From: Solobacterium sp. | Lineage (GTDB): Bacteria > Bacillota_I > Bacilli_A > Erysipelotrichales > Erysipelotrichaceae | Reading direction: 5' to 3' | Length of the DNA stretch: 64,000 bases | NCBI GenBank assembly: GCA_017404505.1 | Contig: JAFRCE010000018.1 | Location: 136,639 to 200,638, forward strand | Made by a program: the position numbers and the translations under genes | Shown: positions 36,801 through 44,881 of the stretch, one piece after another | How positions within the stretch are numbered: position 1 is the first letter of the stretch | How the letters are laid out: each line of letters opens with the position of its first letter | The notes under the pieces: model-generated | Told to the model about the DNA's origin: nothing | What the model saw: only the letters and a program-made list of their open reading frames with translations | The model's database searches: none

Positions 36801-37504
36801 GCGCTGAACAGATTCTCCTTTTCCTGCACATAATCCCAATGGGCCCGCAGCAGACGCTCAAAAGGACTCATCTGATCGTAGGCCTGCCAGTCTTTCGCCA
36901 TGACAGCTTTCAGATGTTCCGTAACCTGCAGTGCAAAGGAGCGGATATCTTCCGCACAGGGCACACCGTCTTTCATATGCACGGTATATTCATGCACAGT
37001 GGTATTGCCCAGTGCCAGGATACGGCTCTTCAGTTCCTGCAGTTTCTCCTGATGATATGCATCTTCACAGTCATAGATACCGGGAATGTTATCATCCACT
37101 ATGTTCCGGATATACACCAGGGTCGGCTGTTTCAGATGGCAGACTCCATATTCAATTTCCAGTGCGGTGACACTCTTTTCCAGGTCCTCCAGATACAGAC
37201 GGTGCGCTTTCGCGGCATTGGCGACGGTTTCTTTGTCAGGGATCCAGCCATAACGGTAGCCGGTCAGGATAAGAAAAGGCGGCTGGCATCTGTCGATCTG
37301 GTTAAAACAGACGTCAAGCACCTTTAAAGAACTGGCTTCTTCACTCATGTCGGAGGTATTGATTCCCCATCTTAGATCACAGAAGTCAATTTCATCGCCG
37401 TGTTTACGGGCTTCTTCATTGATCTTCGGCGCGCAGATATCCCTTAAGGCATCTCTTTCCGCCTGCATATCCTTGAATGTACTGGAAACAAATATCGTTC
37501 TCAT
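33830..37504 (-). CDS. Giant DUF4062-STAND ATPase with helical repeats (2)
   Basis: A 1224-residue paralogue of the protein at 25504. It begins IFVSSTFKDMQAERD (DUF4062 signature), then DLRWGINTSDMSEEA and LTGYRYGWIP; VTALEIEYGVCH follows. The NTPase has Walker A GDSGSGKSTLLSY (~258) and Walker B VYVLIDAVDQLFPDE (~350). Residues ~420-560 form a winged-helix-like part, and helical TPR-like repeats continue to the end, where a ~100-residue terminal domain (LVKKQLVFRMKNGKTITIDYDD) differs from that of paralogue 1. AAGGGGAT precedes the ATG. A cytoplasmic NTP-dependent switch is expected. Function, including defence, is inferred. Confidence 0.75.
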   Translation of the reverse strand: MRTIFVSSTFKDMQAERDALRDICAPKINEEARKHGDEIDFCDLRWGINTSDMSEEASSLKVLDVCFNQIDRCQPPFLILTGYRYGWIPDKETVANAAKAHRLYLEDLEKSVTALEIEYGVCHLKQPTLVYIRNIVDDNIPGIYDCEDAYHQEKLQELKSRILALGNTTVHEYTVHMKDGVPCAEDIRSFALQVTEHLKAVMAKDWQAYDQMSPFERLLRAHWDYVQEKENLFSARQKDAEECLAILKNTDRQVVICAGDSGSGKSTLLSYLAMALKKEGHHVLPIACGLTPEATDAYHITEMIIADLCLLAREKSDLAGSMPVSELLQKYRDVLGKVPADGNVYVLIDAVDQLFPDENRSRMIFIPKRIPANVKFFITCTKDIKTDYLSSLVLEDMSEQDQLRVIDGYLDHIRKELHGSVKQGILHNSSAVLPLSISLMVQRLCIMDVTDFDVINSSSLEPNAAIADRQITLINEMPADLPSLSEYVFEEVGKRINQLFCEKVRKYLAVSRFGLRVTDLIRLCKGNWSTLDFAHYINYLNTDFIVRTDGRYDFMHKSLREGILQNTDFALYNNEICAYLKTLSLEDPLKRSEYAWHLLKARKYEDLAAFLEECDKVRDYPLYRSVAENFHYQIIREGTEAVSGLIRYTQENDSYKYACLNFVLYYLPMHFEENREQSELVCDILEKTYDLLQVKFDSLPQTHQRAYIMKLCDQAVRYTPHSIPLKRKYTKIRLDYCREKINQADFKDREILFNAYYQAIWSLKNDKDKKILSEALKLAEECDRLLEEQAFCDYLIEKNNTLYSNYYGSMGEVYLRMDDPIKWEEMYKKDLGLRQKMYDRNPSAYNHLLLAGSYMNMYSLLRGRSAQDKQEAFRYAEKAAKIYDSLDTGDDSQFMEWKARVYNDYAQLKMVSCDSLSPEERLDVTRRLLDSFAVCRTGYRKYGLSSFLREFSQIKEFIYINNLPAMFRIDQETWELFNDRIRAWTNEDVVALKQKQTAVNYRLRYETSELTARAYLLDGQNEKAETLIRQVLDEIEPAWRQNAYSELKEPVQKLYKMLFEAAGMKKNVYDRLRENAKKSGSKAGFYSSLLQTLQAADQSVADVANALPGKNRLVFVQDDPDTVKQAIQNAGMGLGLKEVIAWLDTTKKSLFKTVPASIFILHKAFDTTYDYAKHLEYKNIREVQLVKKQLVFRMKNGKTITIDYDDPDGIVRGIVAGYQEKHRD

Positions 37505-37600
37505 TCCGATCCCCTTCTAAGTGATTCCGGCATTCAGCTGATTCTTTATACCGTCAGCTCAATGCCTGTCTATGGATGGTTCCGTTCATCCTGTTTCTTT

Positions 37601-40087
37601 TCATATAAAACGTCCGGTAATACTGGCGGGATCGTTCCGGATGTCTTCCGGGGTTCCGCAGGCAACGATCCTTCCGCCGTCTTCTCCGCCTTCCGGTCCC
37701 ATGTCAACGATATAGTCGGCACGGCGGATCAGGCAGGTGTCATGTTCGATGACAATGACCGTGGCGCCATGGCTGATCAGAGCCTGGAATACGGCCATCA
37801 GTGTTTCCACGTCTTTCGGATGCAGACCGATCGTCGGCTCGTCAAAGACAAAGACGGAATCATCCTGCATCCGGCCCATTTCACTGGCCAGTTTCAGACG
37901 CTGCGCTTCGCCGCCGGAAAGACCGGGTGTTTCTTCTCCCAGAGTCAGATAGCCAAGTCCGAGGTCTTTCAGGATCTCCAGTTTCGGCCGGACTGTCTTC
38001 ATGTCCCGACAGAATTCGAGAGCTGTATTGACATCCATTTCCATGACTTCCGGAAGGGACTTTTTCTCGCCCGCCTTATTTGTCACACGGATCTTCTTGG
38101 CCTGTTTGCCATAGCGGCTGCCGCGGCATTGCGGACAGGGAATATCCACATCCGGCAGAAACTGCACATCCAGGGAAATCTGGCCGGTGCCGTCACATAC
38201 CGGACATCTTAACGAACCGGTATTATAGGAGAAATCACCGGCTTTGTATCCCTTTTCCTTCGCCTCTTTCGTGCGGCCGTAGATCTTGCGCAGTTCATCG
38301 TGGACATTGGCATAGGTGGCCACGGTGGAGCGGACATTGATGCCGATCGGCACGGCGTCGATCAGTTTGACATGGCGGATACCCTCCGCCTGCATAACTT
38401 TCACATGATCCGGCATTTTCCCGCCGTTGCATACGGCTTCCAGTGCCGGTACAAGACTTTCCAGGATCATCGTCGTCTTGCCGGAGCCTGACATGCCGGT
38501 AACGACAGTCAGTCTGTTTTTCGGTATGTCCACGGACAATGGCTTTACGGTATGGATCTGTTCTGTCTCCATATGGATCCTGCCATGGGAAAACAGTTCT
38601 TCTTTGTCCATGGCTCTGTATTCGTTTTTCCTGTCTTCCAGATACGGTCCGATCATCGATTTGCTGTTGTGCCGGATATCCTCGAGGGTTCCTTCCGCAA
38701 TGACTCTTCCGCCGTCGGCGCCGGCTTTGGGTCCCAGTTCGATCAGCCAACCGGATTCCTTCAGGATCTGGATGTCATGATCGACCAGCAGAACCGAGTT
38801 GCCGTCTTTGACAAGATCATGCATGACACCGTTCAGACCGACGATATTGGCCGGATGAAGACCGATGGAAGGCTCGTCCAGGACATAAAGAACACCGGTT
38901 GTCCGGTTGCGCACCGCCCTTGCCATCTGCATTCTCTGCCGTTCGCCGGTCGACAGCGTGGAACCGGCTCTGTCCAGCGTCAGATAGCCAAGGCCAAGAT
39001 CCATCAGCCGTTTCGCTGTTTCGAGATAAGATTCGCAGATATTCGCCGCCATGGCTTTCATATCCTCAGGCATGGAAGACGGCACCTGCTTGACCCATTC
39101 CACCGATTCCTTCAGCGTCATCATACAGGCCTGATCCAGGGAGATGCCCATCAGTTTCGGTGCCCTTGCGGCTTCAGAAAGCCGGGTGCCATGGCATTCG
39201 GGACATTCCTCTTCTTTCAGGAACTTCTCCACCCGCTTCATGCCCTTTTCATCCTTAACCTTGTTCAGGGCATTCAGAACCGTGGCAGTCGCACTGTAAT
39301 AGGTAAAGTCCATTTCCGCGAACGTCGCGCTGTCCTTGTTTTTCGGACGGTAGAGAATATGTCTTTTCTCCATCGGTCCGTCATAGACGATATGCTTTTC
39401 TTCTTCGCTCAGTTCCCTGAACGGAACATCCGTGCGCACGCCCATTTCCCGGCATACGTCCGTCATTAAAGACCACATCAGGGAATTCCATGGCGCGACC
39501 GCTCCTTCATCGATCGTCAGATTCTCATCCGGCACCAGACTGGCACGGTCAACTGTCCGCACGGTTCCCGTACCCCCGCAGCATGGACAGGCGCCCTGCG
39601 AATTGAAGGCCAGTTCCTCGGCACCCGGACCGTAGAAATGTTCACCGCATTCCGGACAGACCATTTCCTGCATCGCGGCAACGGCTGTGCTTGGCGGCAC
39701 ATAATGGCCGTTGGGACAGCGGTGGCTGGCCAGCCGGGAAAACATCAGACGCAGACTGTTCAGCAGTTCCGTGCCTGTACCGAAGGTGGAACGGATACCC
39801 GGCACAGCAGGTCTCTGATGCAGCGCCAGAGAAGCAGGCACATAAAGCACCTCATCCACATCCGCTCTTGCGGCCTGGGTCATGCGTCTTCTTGTATAAG
39901 TCGAAAGAGATTCCAGATATCTTCGGGAACCTTCCGCATACAGCACGCCCAGAGCAAGAGAAGACTTGCCGGAGCCGGAAACACCGGCAATACCGACGAT
40001 CTCATTCAGCGGTATGTCAACATCGATATTTTTCAGATTATGTACCCTTGCGCCCCGCACAAGTATCTTCTTCGGTTTCTCGTCCAT
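37601..40087 (-). CDS. Short UvrA-like ABC-type DNA-binding protein
   Basis: An 828-residue UvrA-family protein; the start is at 40087, with GAGGA 8 nt upstream. Two ABC halves are visible: P-loops GVSGSGKSS (~37) and GMSGSGKTT (~532), signatures LSTGERQRMQM and LSGGEAQRLKL, Walker B DEPSIGLHP and DEPTIGLHP. Zinc modules include CPECGEHF...CPCCGGTGT and CPVCDGTGQ...CPQCRGSRYG. It is about 110 residues shorter than standard UvrA (~940), like the UvrA2/drug-resistance subgroup, with the UvrB-binding and insertion regions likely reduced. Such proteins are linked to self-resistance against DNA-binding antibiotics and to damage recognition. No uvrB or uvrC nearby. Confidence 0.85.
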   Translation of the reverse strand: MDEKPKKILVRGARVHNLKNIDVDIPLNEIVGIAGVSGSGKSSLALGVLYAEGSRRYLESLSTYTRRRMTQAARADVDEVLYVPASLALHQRPAVPGIRSTFGTGTELLNSLRLMFSRLASHRCPNGHYVPPSTAVAAMQEMVCPECGEHFYGPGAEELAFNSQGACPCCGGTGTVRTVDRASLVPDENLTIDEGAVAPWNSLMWSLMTDVCREMGVRTDVPFRELSEEEKHIVYDGPMEKRHILYRPKNKDSATFAEMDFTYYSATATVLNALNKVKDEKGMKRVEKFLKEEECPECHGTRLSEAARAPKLMGISLDQACMMTLKESVEWVKQVPSSMPEDMKAMAANICESYLETAKRLMDLGLGYLTLDRAGSTLSTGERQRMQMARAVRNRTTGVLYVLDEPSIGLHPANIVGLNGVMHDLVKDGNSVLLVDHDIQILKESGWLIELGPKAGADGGRVIAEGTLEDIRHNSKSMIGPYLEDRKNEYRAMDKEELFSHGRIHMETEQIHTVKPLSVDIPKNRLTVVTGMSGSGKTTMILESLVPALEAVCNGGKMPDHVKVMQAEGIRHVKLIDAVPIGINVRSTVATYANVHDELRKIYGRTKEAKEKGYKAGDFSYNTGSLRCPVCDGTGQISLDVQFLPDVDIPCPQCRGSRYGKQAKKIRVTNKAGEKKSLPEVMEMDVNTALEFCRDMKTVRPKLEILKDLGLGYLTLGEETPGLSGGEAQRLKLASEMGRMQDDSVFVFDEPTIGLHPKDVETLMAVFQALISHGATVIVIEHDTCLIRRADYIVDMGPEGGEDGGRIVACGTPEDIRNDPASITGRFI

Positions 40088-40107
40088 ATATGATTCCTCT
40101 TGTAATG

Positions 40108-40136
40108 ATAAGACTGCATGAATCATGCAGTCTTAT
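40108..40136 (-). terminator. Long inverted repeat between Nudix and UvrA-like genes
   Basis: ATAAGACTGCATGA pairs perfectly with TCATGCAGTCTTAT and has only a 1-nt loop centre. Few T follow on the minus strand, so termination is only possible, not certain. Confidence 0.5.
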
Positions 40137-40152
40137 TGACGTCATACATATT

Positions 40153-40539
40153 TTACAGTGCCTGTTTCACCAGTTCAATGATCGTCACATCAGCAGGCAG
40201 CCAGGCTACAGAATCCAGTTCCGCCCTGCTCAGCCATCTGGCGGCCTCATGTTCCAGAAGAACAGGTTTTCCTTCAATGATCCTCGCCCAGTAGCATTTC
40301 ATGGAAAGATGGAACTTCGGATAGTCATGTTCGATCGTCGTCAGATACTCTCCCACTTCGATCTCCGTTTCCAGTTCTTCCTCAATTTCCCGCTTCAGTG
40401 CTTCCTGGGGTGTTTCCCCTTCTTCCACTTTGCCACCGGGGAACTCCCAGCCGTCTTTAAACTCGCCATATCCTCGCTGGGTAGCAAATATCTTATTGCC
40501 ATCACGGATAATAGCGGCTACTACATTAACTGTTTTCAT
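40153..40539 (-). CDS. Nudix hydrolase, MutT/8-oxo-dGTP type
   Basis: A 128-residue protein starting MKTVNVVAAI. The Nudix box GGKVEEGETPQEALKREIEEEL is intact for the metal-binding Glu residues, although the last Gly of the consensus is Glu. The upstream GWEFPGGK segment is typical of MutT. It would hydrolyse 8-oxo-dGTP or a similar nucleoside-diphosphate compound. The start at 40539 follows GAGA and gives the standard N-terminus. The GHMP-kinase stop lies 15 bp upstream, so the two genes may be co-transcribed. Confidence 0.88.
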   Translation of the reverse strand: MKTVNVVAAIIRDGNKIFATQRGYGEFKDGWEFPGGKVEEGETPQEALKREIEEELETEIEVGEYLTTIEHDYPKFHLSMKCYWARIIEGKPVLLEHEAARWLSRAELDSVAWLPADVTIIELVKQAL

Positions 40540-40553
40540 AAAATGTCTCGTTT

Positions 40554-41438
40554 CTATATCCAAAGCACATCATAGTCTTTCAAAAGCTCAGATGTTTTTG
40601 TTTTTTCATCACAGAAACCCAGCATATAACCTCCGCCGCCTGCCCCTAATAATTTCACGGCGAAACGGAAGTCATGATCCATTTCAAATAATGGAATAAA
40701 GGAATCCGGTATCATCGGCCGGAAGAAACGCAGCTGAGCCTTGCTCAACTGTTTTACTGAAACAAAGAACGCATCCATGTTTCCTTCCGTCAGTGTATCC
40801 ATGCATGAAACAACATACGGAAGATATTCTGACTGAAATGCCTGCAAAAAGGAAGCATCTTCCCTCTGTTTCTTAAAGTATTCCACCAATGGCTTTGTAT
40901 TTTTGGCGATCTTTGTATCGATCAGACAAATATGGATGTCTTTACATATAAACTCATCGGGAAGTATCACGATTTTATCCGCACTGATACGAAATGGTTT
41001 CCCAGTATAGCAGGCAATCGGATCAATACCGGAACTTGAGCCATGGTAAAAACTCTCCATCCTGGCAAACAGTCCTTTCAGTTCCAGAAAATCATCCGAC
41101 TTTTCTTTCGCATAACGGTCATAGACAGCTGCCACAACAGTACCGGAACTTCCCAGTCCATAACCCATCGGCACATTGGACGCCAGCGCCAGACCGTTGG
41201 CAAGATCCCTGGCAAAAGAATCTGTATCAATTGCTTTCTTCAATGACTCTTCCTGATCCAGATACTGACAGAACCGGGATAATTCTCTGTTGGAATACAA
41301 GAGTTTCTCATCCTGTCCTGTATCATCAAATACCCATTCAGCAGAAAACATCTGCAATGGGATTACCAATGCAGATGAATCAAAAATCATTGAATACTCA
41401 CCAAAGAGTAGTACTTTACTGCAATAGTTGGTTGTCAT
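40554..41438 (-). CDS. GHMP kinase, mevalonate-kinase-like
   Basis: A 294-residue GHMP-fold kinase. Motif 1 is KVLLFGEYSMIF at the N-terminus, motif 2 is the ATP loop VPMGYGLGSSGTVVAAVYD (~residues 95-113), motif 3 is VKLLGAGGGGYMLGF near the C-terminus. The YHGSSSGIDPI segment carries the catalytic Asp/Ser region. It is most like mevalonate kinases, but no other mevalonate-pathway gene is nearby, so the substrate is uncertain. The SD is weak. It lies directly beside the AT-rich PLD-helicase gene, 32 bp away. Confidence 0.75.
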   Translation of the reverse strand: MTTNYCSKVLLFGEYSMIFDSSALVIPLQMFSAEWVFDDTGQDEKLLYSNRELSRFCQYLDQEESLKKAIDTDSFARDLANGLALASNVPMGYGLGSSGTVVAAVYDRYAKEKSDDFLELKGLFARMESFYHGSSSGIDPIACYTGKPFRISADKIVILPDEFICKDIHICLIDTKIAKNTKPLVEYFKKQREDASFLQAFQSEYLPYVVSCMDTLTEGNMDAFFVSVKQLSKAQLRFFRPMIPDSFIPLFEMDHDFRFAVKLLGAGGGGYMLGFCDEKTKTSELLKDYDVLWI

Positions 41439-41470
41439 TCTATTTGTGATTCTCTTTAATAATAACGTCC

Positions 41471-44245
41471 TTACACTTCAATATGACCTTCAGGAATCTC
41501 AAAATCAAGGTAATACATAGATGGTACTTCTTTATCTAGTGCGATATCAAACAAAAGTGTTGGATACTCTTTACCATTTTCTTCTGTAAACGACACTCGC
41601 ATATTCTGAAATTTACCTGTGCCAAAATAAGTAAACGGTAAAACCACACCATCCTCACGTTCAATTTTTCTTACAAATAAGAATACTCTTTTTGTATTAA
41701 TCAACTTTTTACCTTCGGCATTATCAACAGTTGTATTATTCTTACTCTCCCACTGGAAAACGGATGGACTTATAAATTTATCCTTGTAATTTAACTTGCC
41801 AACTTCATCTTTTTTTAAGCCAATAAACACATATGTGTCCCCGATGTTATTTGGATCATAATATGTACCAATGATTCTTAGATCCATTGCCCCATCTTTT
41901 AGCATGATCATGGCTATTTGTTCTTTATAGTAATTACTATATAGCTTGTACTTACCTTCAAAGTCACCAAATTCAGCATCGTACCTGGTAAGACCGTATT
42001 CTACAGTATCCTTAAGGTATTCTATTAATTCAGGACTAGAGTTATTCATATCAACGGATGGATTCTCAAGAATATTATTCTTGATTAGATAACGATGAGC
42101 ATATTCTAATATTCTTCTGTCAGATTCAGGATGCTCTTTCTGTAGCTCATGAATATTCACAGTTCCTTTGTTGATAAACTGCTCAAGAACTAAGTATTCT
42201 TCTGGCCTGACAAGTGGCAGCATATCCTCTAATTGATCTAGCAATTTAATCTCAGCTTTGTTGAAATATGGAATGCTCTTTTCACCAATCTTCATTAAGA
42301 ATGAGTAATAAGATTTATTCTTGCCACCCATATTTGCTTTCATAAATCGAATCAAATCAGGTGAAATATCATAGTCTAAATAATCCATATGACTCGGATA
42401 CGTTTCACACTGAATATAAGATTTAAAATTCTCATAATCCTTTTTCAAGAAATCACGTCTATTAAAATTCATATTATCAATGAAATATATGATTTCTTCT
42501 TTCGACAAATCATCAATATTGATTGTCACACCAGGTATACCTATAGAAGCAAAATCAGAACGAATCAATGCCTTCAAATATGCTTTTTCAGTATATGTTG
42601 TTCTGCCAAGGGATCCCAAAGCAAGAGCAATCTGAACAGAACGATCATAGTTATTACCAATAAAGTCTAATACTGTGACGTACTCTTTACCTGGATATTT
42701 GCGCAGTCCTCTTCCCAATTGCTGAATGAAAATTGTCTGTGATTCAGTGGGTCTCAAAAACAAAACCATGTTTACCTGAGGAATATCTATTCCTTCATTC
42801 AGAATATCCACGGCGCATATAATTTGTAATGGGTTCTGGTCATCCTGAAGATCCTTAAATGCCCGAATTCTCTGACCTAAATCATTAACTCCGGTTAGTG
42901 ACACAGCACAGTATCCCATTTCATTAAACTCTTCAGCCATGAGCTTACAATGCTGAATATTTGTACAAAATGCTAGGCACTTGAGCTTTTCATTTATTGG
43001 TCGATGTATTTCAATCTGCTTCGTTATAAAGTCCACATTGTCTTGCTTAGCAATTTCCTTAGCAATTTTCATTCGATCTTGATCTTTATAATTAGCCAGC
43101 TTTGTTCGAATACCATAGTAATGGAATGGCACAACAAGATCATTCAATATGGCATCTCGTAAGCGTAACTCAAAAGGAATATTCTGATCAAACAATCCAA
43201 AAATATCCTTATTGTCCATTCGCTCGGGTGTTGCTGTTAGTCCTAACATGAACTCAGGATGGAAATACTGAAAGATTCTCTGTCCACTCTCAGCAACAAT
43301 ATGATGCACCTCATCATAAACAATATAGTCGAATTCATTCGGACTAAACTCTGATAAATGTCTTGATAGCATAGCTGTAGATGCAAATACAAAATCACAG
43401 TCAAGATCCTTCGACTGTCCTGTATATAACCCATATGTTCTTTCACTACCAAATACATTCATGAATGTGTTTCTTGCATCCCGCAAAATAACATCCCGAT
43501 GTACAACATATAATAACCTGCGAGCCCCGTAATTTCTTGCATCGAAAGCCGCAAGATATGTTTTTCCAGAGCCTGTAGCACTCACAACAAGAGCTTTATT
43601 GACGCCCATATCCCTATAACGACGTATTTCTTTTAGTGCTTTTCTTTGCATGGAATTAGGATTGATTGTCATAACATTTGGACTGATATAATCCATATCC
43701 CATTTTTCTAATGCATAGTCTAAACGAATTCTGTATATCTCAATCAGTTCTTTTGTCAGATCAAGCGTTTGCTCCCACAAATCATTAAACTCTTTGTAAG
43801 CACTGTTGTATGTGTTGATTTCATCTTTTGATATTAATGCAATGTTCCATTCAATATTTTTAAGCAAAGCAAAACGTGTAATATTTGATGAGCCGATTAG
43901 TATTTCAACTTCATTATCATATTCGAACAGATAGCCTTTTGAATGGAATCCATTTTCGCCAAAGCATTCATAGTCAAGATGGCATTGGAAATTATGATAC
44001 TGTTTTGTCCAATCTAAAAATGTATTCAAAGAAGGAACATCCGTAAAATTCTGATAAGTCGAAGTAATAATTCGTCCAGTAGCTCCTCTTTTGAGTGCTT
44101 CTTCTAATTCTCTCTGGATTAATACCAACCCTGCTTTTTTGATAAAACTAACTGAGAAACAAAAAGACTTGCATCTTTTCAGATTGCCTTTCAATCGTTC
44201 AATAAATGATAAATCAGTATAATTTGTCAAAAAGTAGTTTCTCAT
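41471..44245 (-). CDS. PLD-nuclease/SF2 helicase/DUF3427 protein
   Basis: A 924-residue protein. Residues ~1-170 form a phospholipase-D-like nuclease domain with the half-HKD motif FHSKGYLFEYDN...GSSNIT (His ~95). The SF2 helicase follows: Walker A ATGSGKTYL (~228), DEVHH (motif II, ~310), LTATPERMD (motif III) and QLGRGLRKY (motif VI, ~513). The C-terminal ~350 residues match DUF3427. Such PLD-helicase fusions occur in restriction- and phage-defence-type genes, including NgoFVII-like enzymes, but no methyltransferase is present. The gene is strikingly AT-rich against its neighbours, which suggests recent transfer. No clear SD is visible. Activity not shown. Confidence 0.85.
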   Translation of the reverse strand: MRNYFLTNYTDLSFIERLKGNLKRCKSFCFSVSFIKKAGLVLIQRELEEALKRGATGRIITSTYQNFTDVPSLNTFLDWTKQYHNFQCHLDYECFGENGFHSKGYLFEYDNEVEILIGSSNITRFALLKNIEWNIALISKDEINTYNSAYKEFNDLWEQTLDLTKELIEIYRIRLDYALEKWDMDYISPNVMTINPNSMQRKALKEIRRYRDMGVNKALVVSATGSGKTYLAAFDARNYGARRLLYVVHRDVILRDARNTFMNVFGSERTYGLYTGQSKDLDCDFVFASTAMLSRHLSEFSPNEFDYIVYDEVHHIVAESGQRIFQYFHPEFMLGLTATPERMDNKDIFGLFDQNIPFELRLRDAILNDLVVPFHYYGIRTKLANYKDQDRMKIAKEIAKQDNVDFITKQIEIHRPINEKLKCLAFCTNIQHCKLMAEEFNEMGYCAVSLTGVNDLGQRIRAFKDLQDDQNPLQIICAVDILNEGIDIPQVNMVLFLRPTESQTIFIQQLGRGLRKYPGKEYVTVLDFIGNNYDRSVQIALALGSLGRTTYTEKAYLKALIRSDFASIGIPGVTINIDDLSKEEIIYFIDNMNFNRRDFLKKDYENFKSYIQCETYPSHMDYLDYDISPDLIRFMKANMGGKNKSYYSFLMKIGEKSIPYFNKAEIKLLDQLEDMLPLVRPEEYLVLEQFINKGTVNIHELQKEHPESDRRILEYAHRYLIKNNILENPSVDMNNSSPELIEYLKDTVEYGLTRYDAEFGDFEGKYKLYSNYYKEQIAMIMLKDGAMDLRIIGTYYDPNNIGDTYVFIGLKKDEVGKLNYKDKFISPSVFQWESKNNTTVDNAEGKKLINTKRVFLFVRKIEREDGVVLPFTYFGTGKFQNMRVSFTEENGKEYPTLLFDIALDKEVPSMYYLDFEIPEGHIEV

Positions 44246-44531
44246 ATGTACTCTTTTCTGCTATAGATTTTATAGATCAATTCTATCATAGTCAAAATAT
44301 GTAAAAATCGATTTTATACTATGTCATCAGTATTCTATTCAGCATGTACATACAAAAAAACCACCATATACGTACCTGTTGCCAACATACTGATCATCCA
44401 CTGCTTCATGCAAATATCCTTCGTTTTTATTCATATCACTTACAACTGATAAACATTCAGATATACAATGGAAATATAAAAAAAAAGACTATAATGTACT
44501 GCTCGTAATGAGAGAAGGAGGACTGAACAAC

Positions 44532-44744
44532 ATGGAAGAAAAAGTGATTATTGCCGACGAACAGACTGAAGATGCAGCCGGCGGCGCCGGAGCAACCGGA
44601 TCTGTACCATGTCCCAGCTGTCATTCTACAAGAACATATGCATCAGGCGTCAAAATGGTTGGCGGCAGAAGTGTATTAGTATACCGTTGCAACAACTGTC
44701 ATAAAATGTTTGACGAAAACCAGATTTTAACCTCGTCCCGTTAA
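44532..44744 (+). CDS. Small GG-leader-like zinc-ribbon protein
   Basis: A 70-residue protein; the start at 44532 is preceded by AAGGAGG with a rather long (~10 nt) spacing. An upstream TATAAT at 44490-44495 is a -10 candidate. Residues 1-20 (EEKVIIADEQTEDAAGGAG) look like an acidic leader ending in AAGG; then come CPSC and CNNC pairs separated by ~30 residues (zinc ribbon) with YRCNNCHKMF. One of four similar small proteins here. No transport gene nearby. Function unknown. Confidence 0.65.
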   Translation: MEEKVIIADEQTEDAAGGAGATGSVPCPSCHSTRTYASGVKMVGGRSVLVYRCNNCHKMFDENQILTSSR

Positions 44745-44773
44745 TCTTCAGATTATTTCAGGCAAACAGCAGT

Positions 44774-44807
44774 CCTGCATAATCCGATCATCATGCAGGT
44801 TTTTTTA
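44774..44807 (+). terminator. Intrinsic terminator
   Basis: CCTGCAT pairs with ATGCAGG, followed by seven T. It ends the small zinc-ribbon gene. Confidence 0.85.
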
Positions 44808-44823
44808 TTGTTCTTTCTGGCAT

Positions 44824-44849
44824 GAAAAAACCGCCACCCGGGTGACGGT
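44824..44849 (-). terminator. Intrinsic terminator of the CPBP gene
   Basis: On the minus strand ACCGTCACCC pairs with GGGTGGCGGT (one mismatch), followed by TTTTTT. Confidence 0.85.
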
Positions 44850-44881
44850 CATAGGATTCTTTCTGTATGTCTGTCTGCGGA

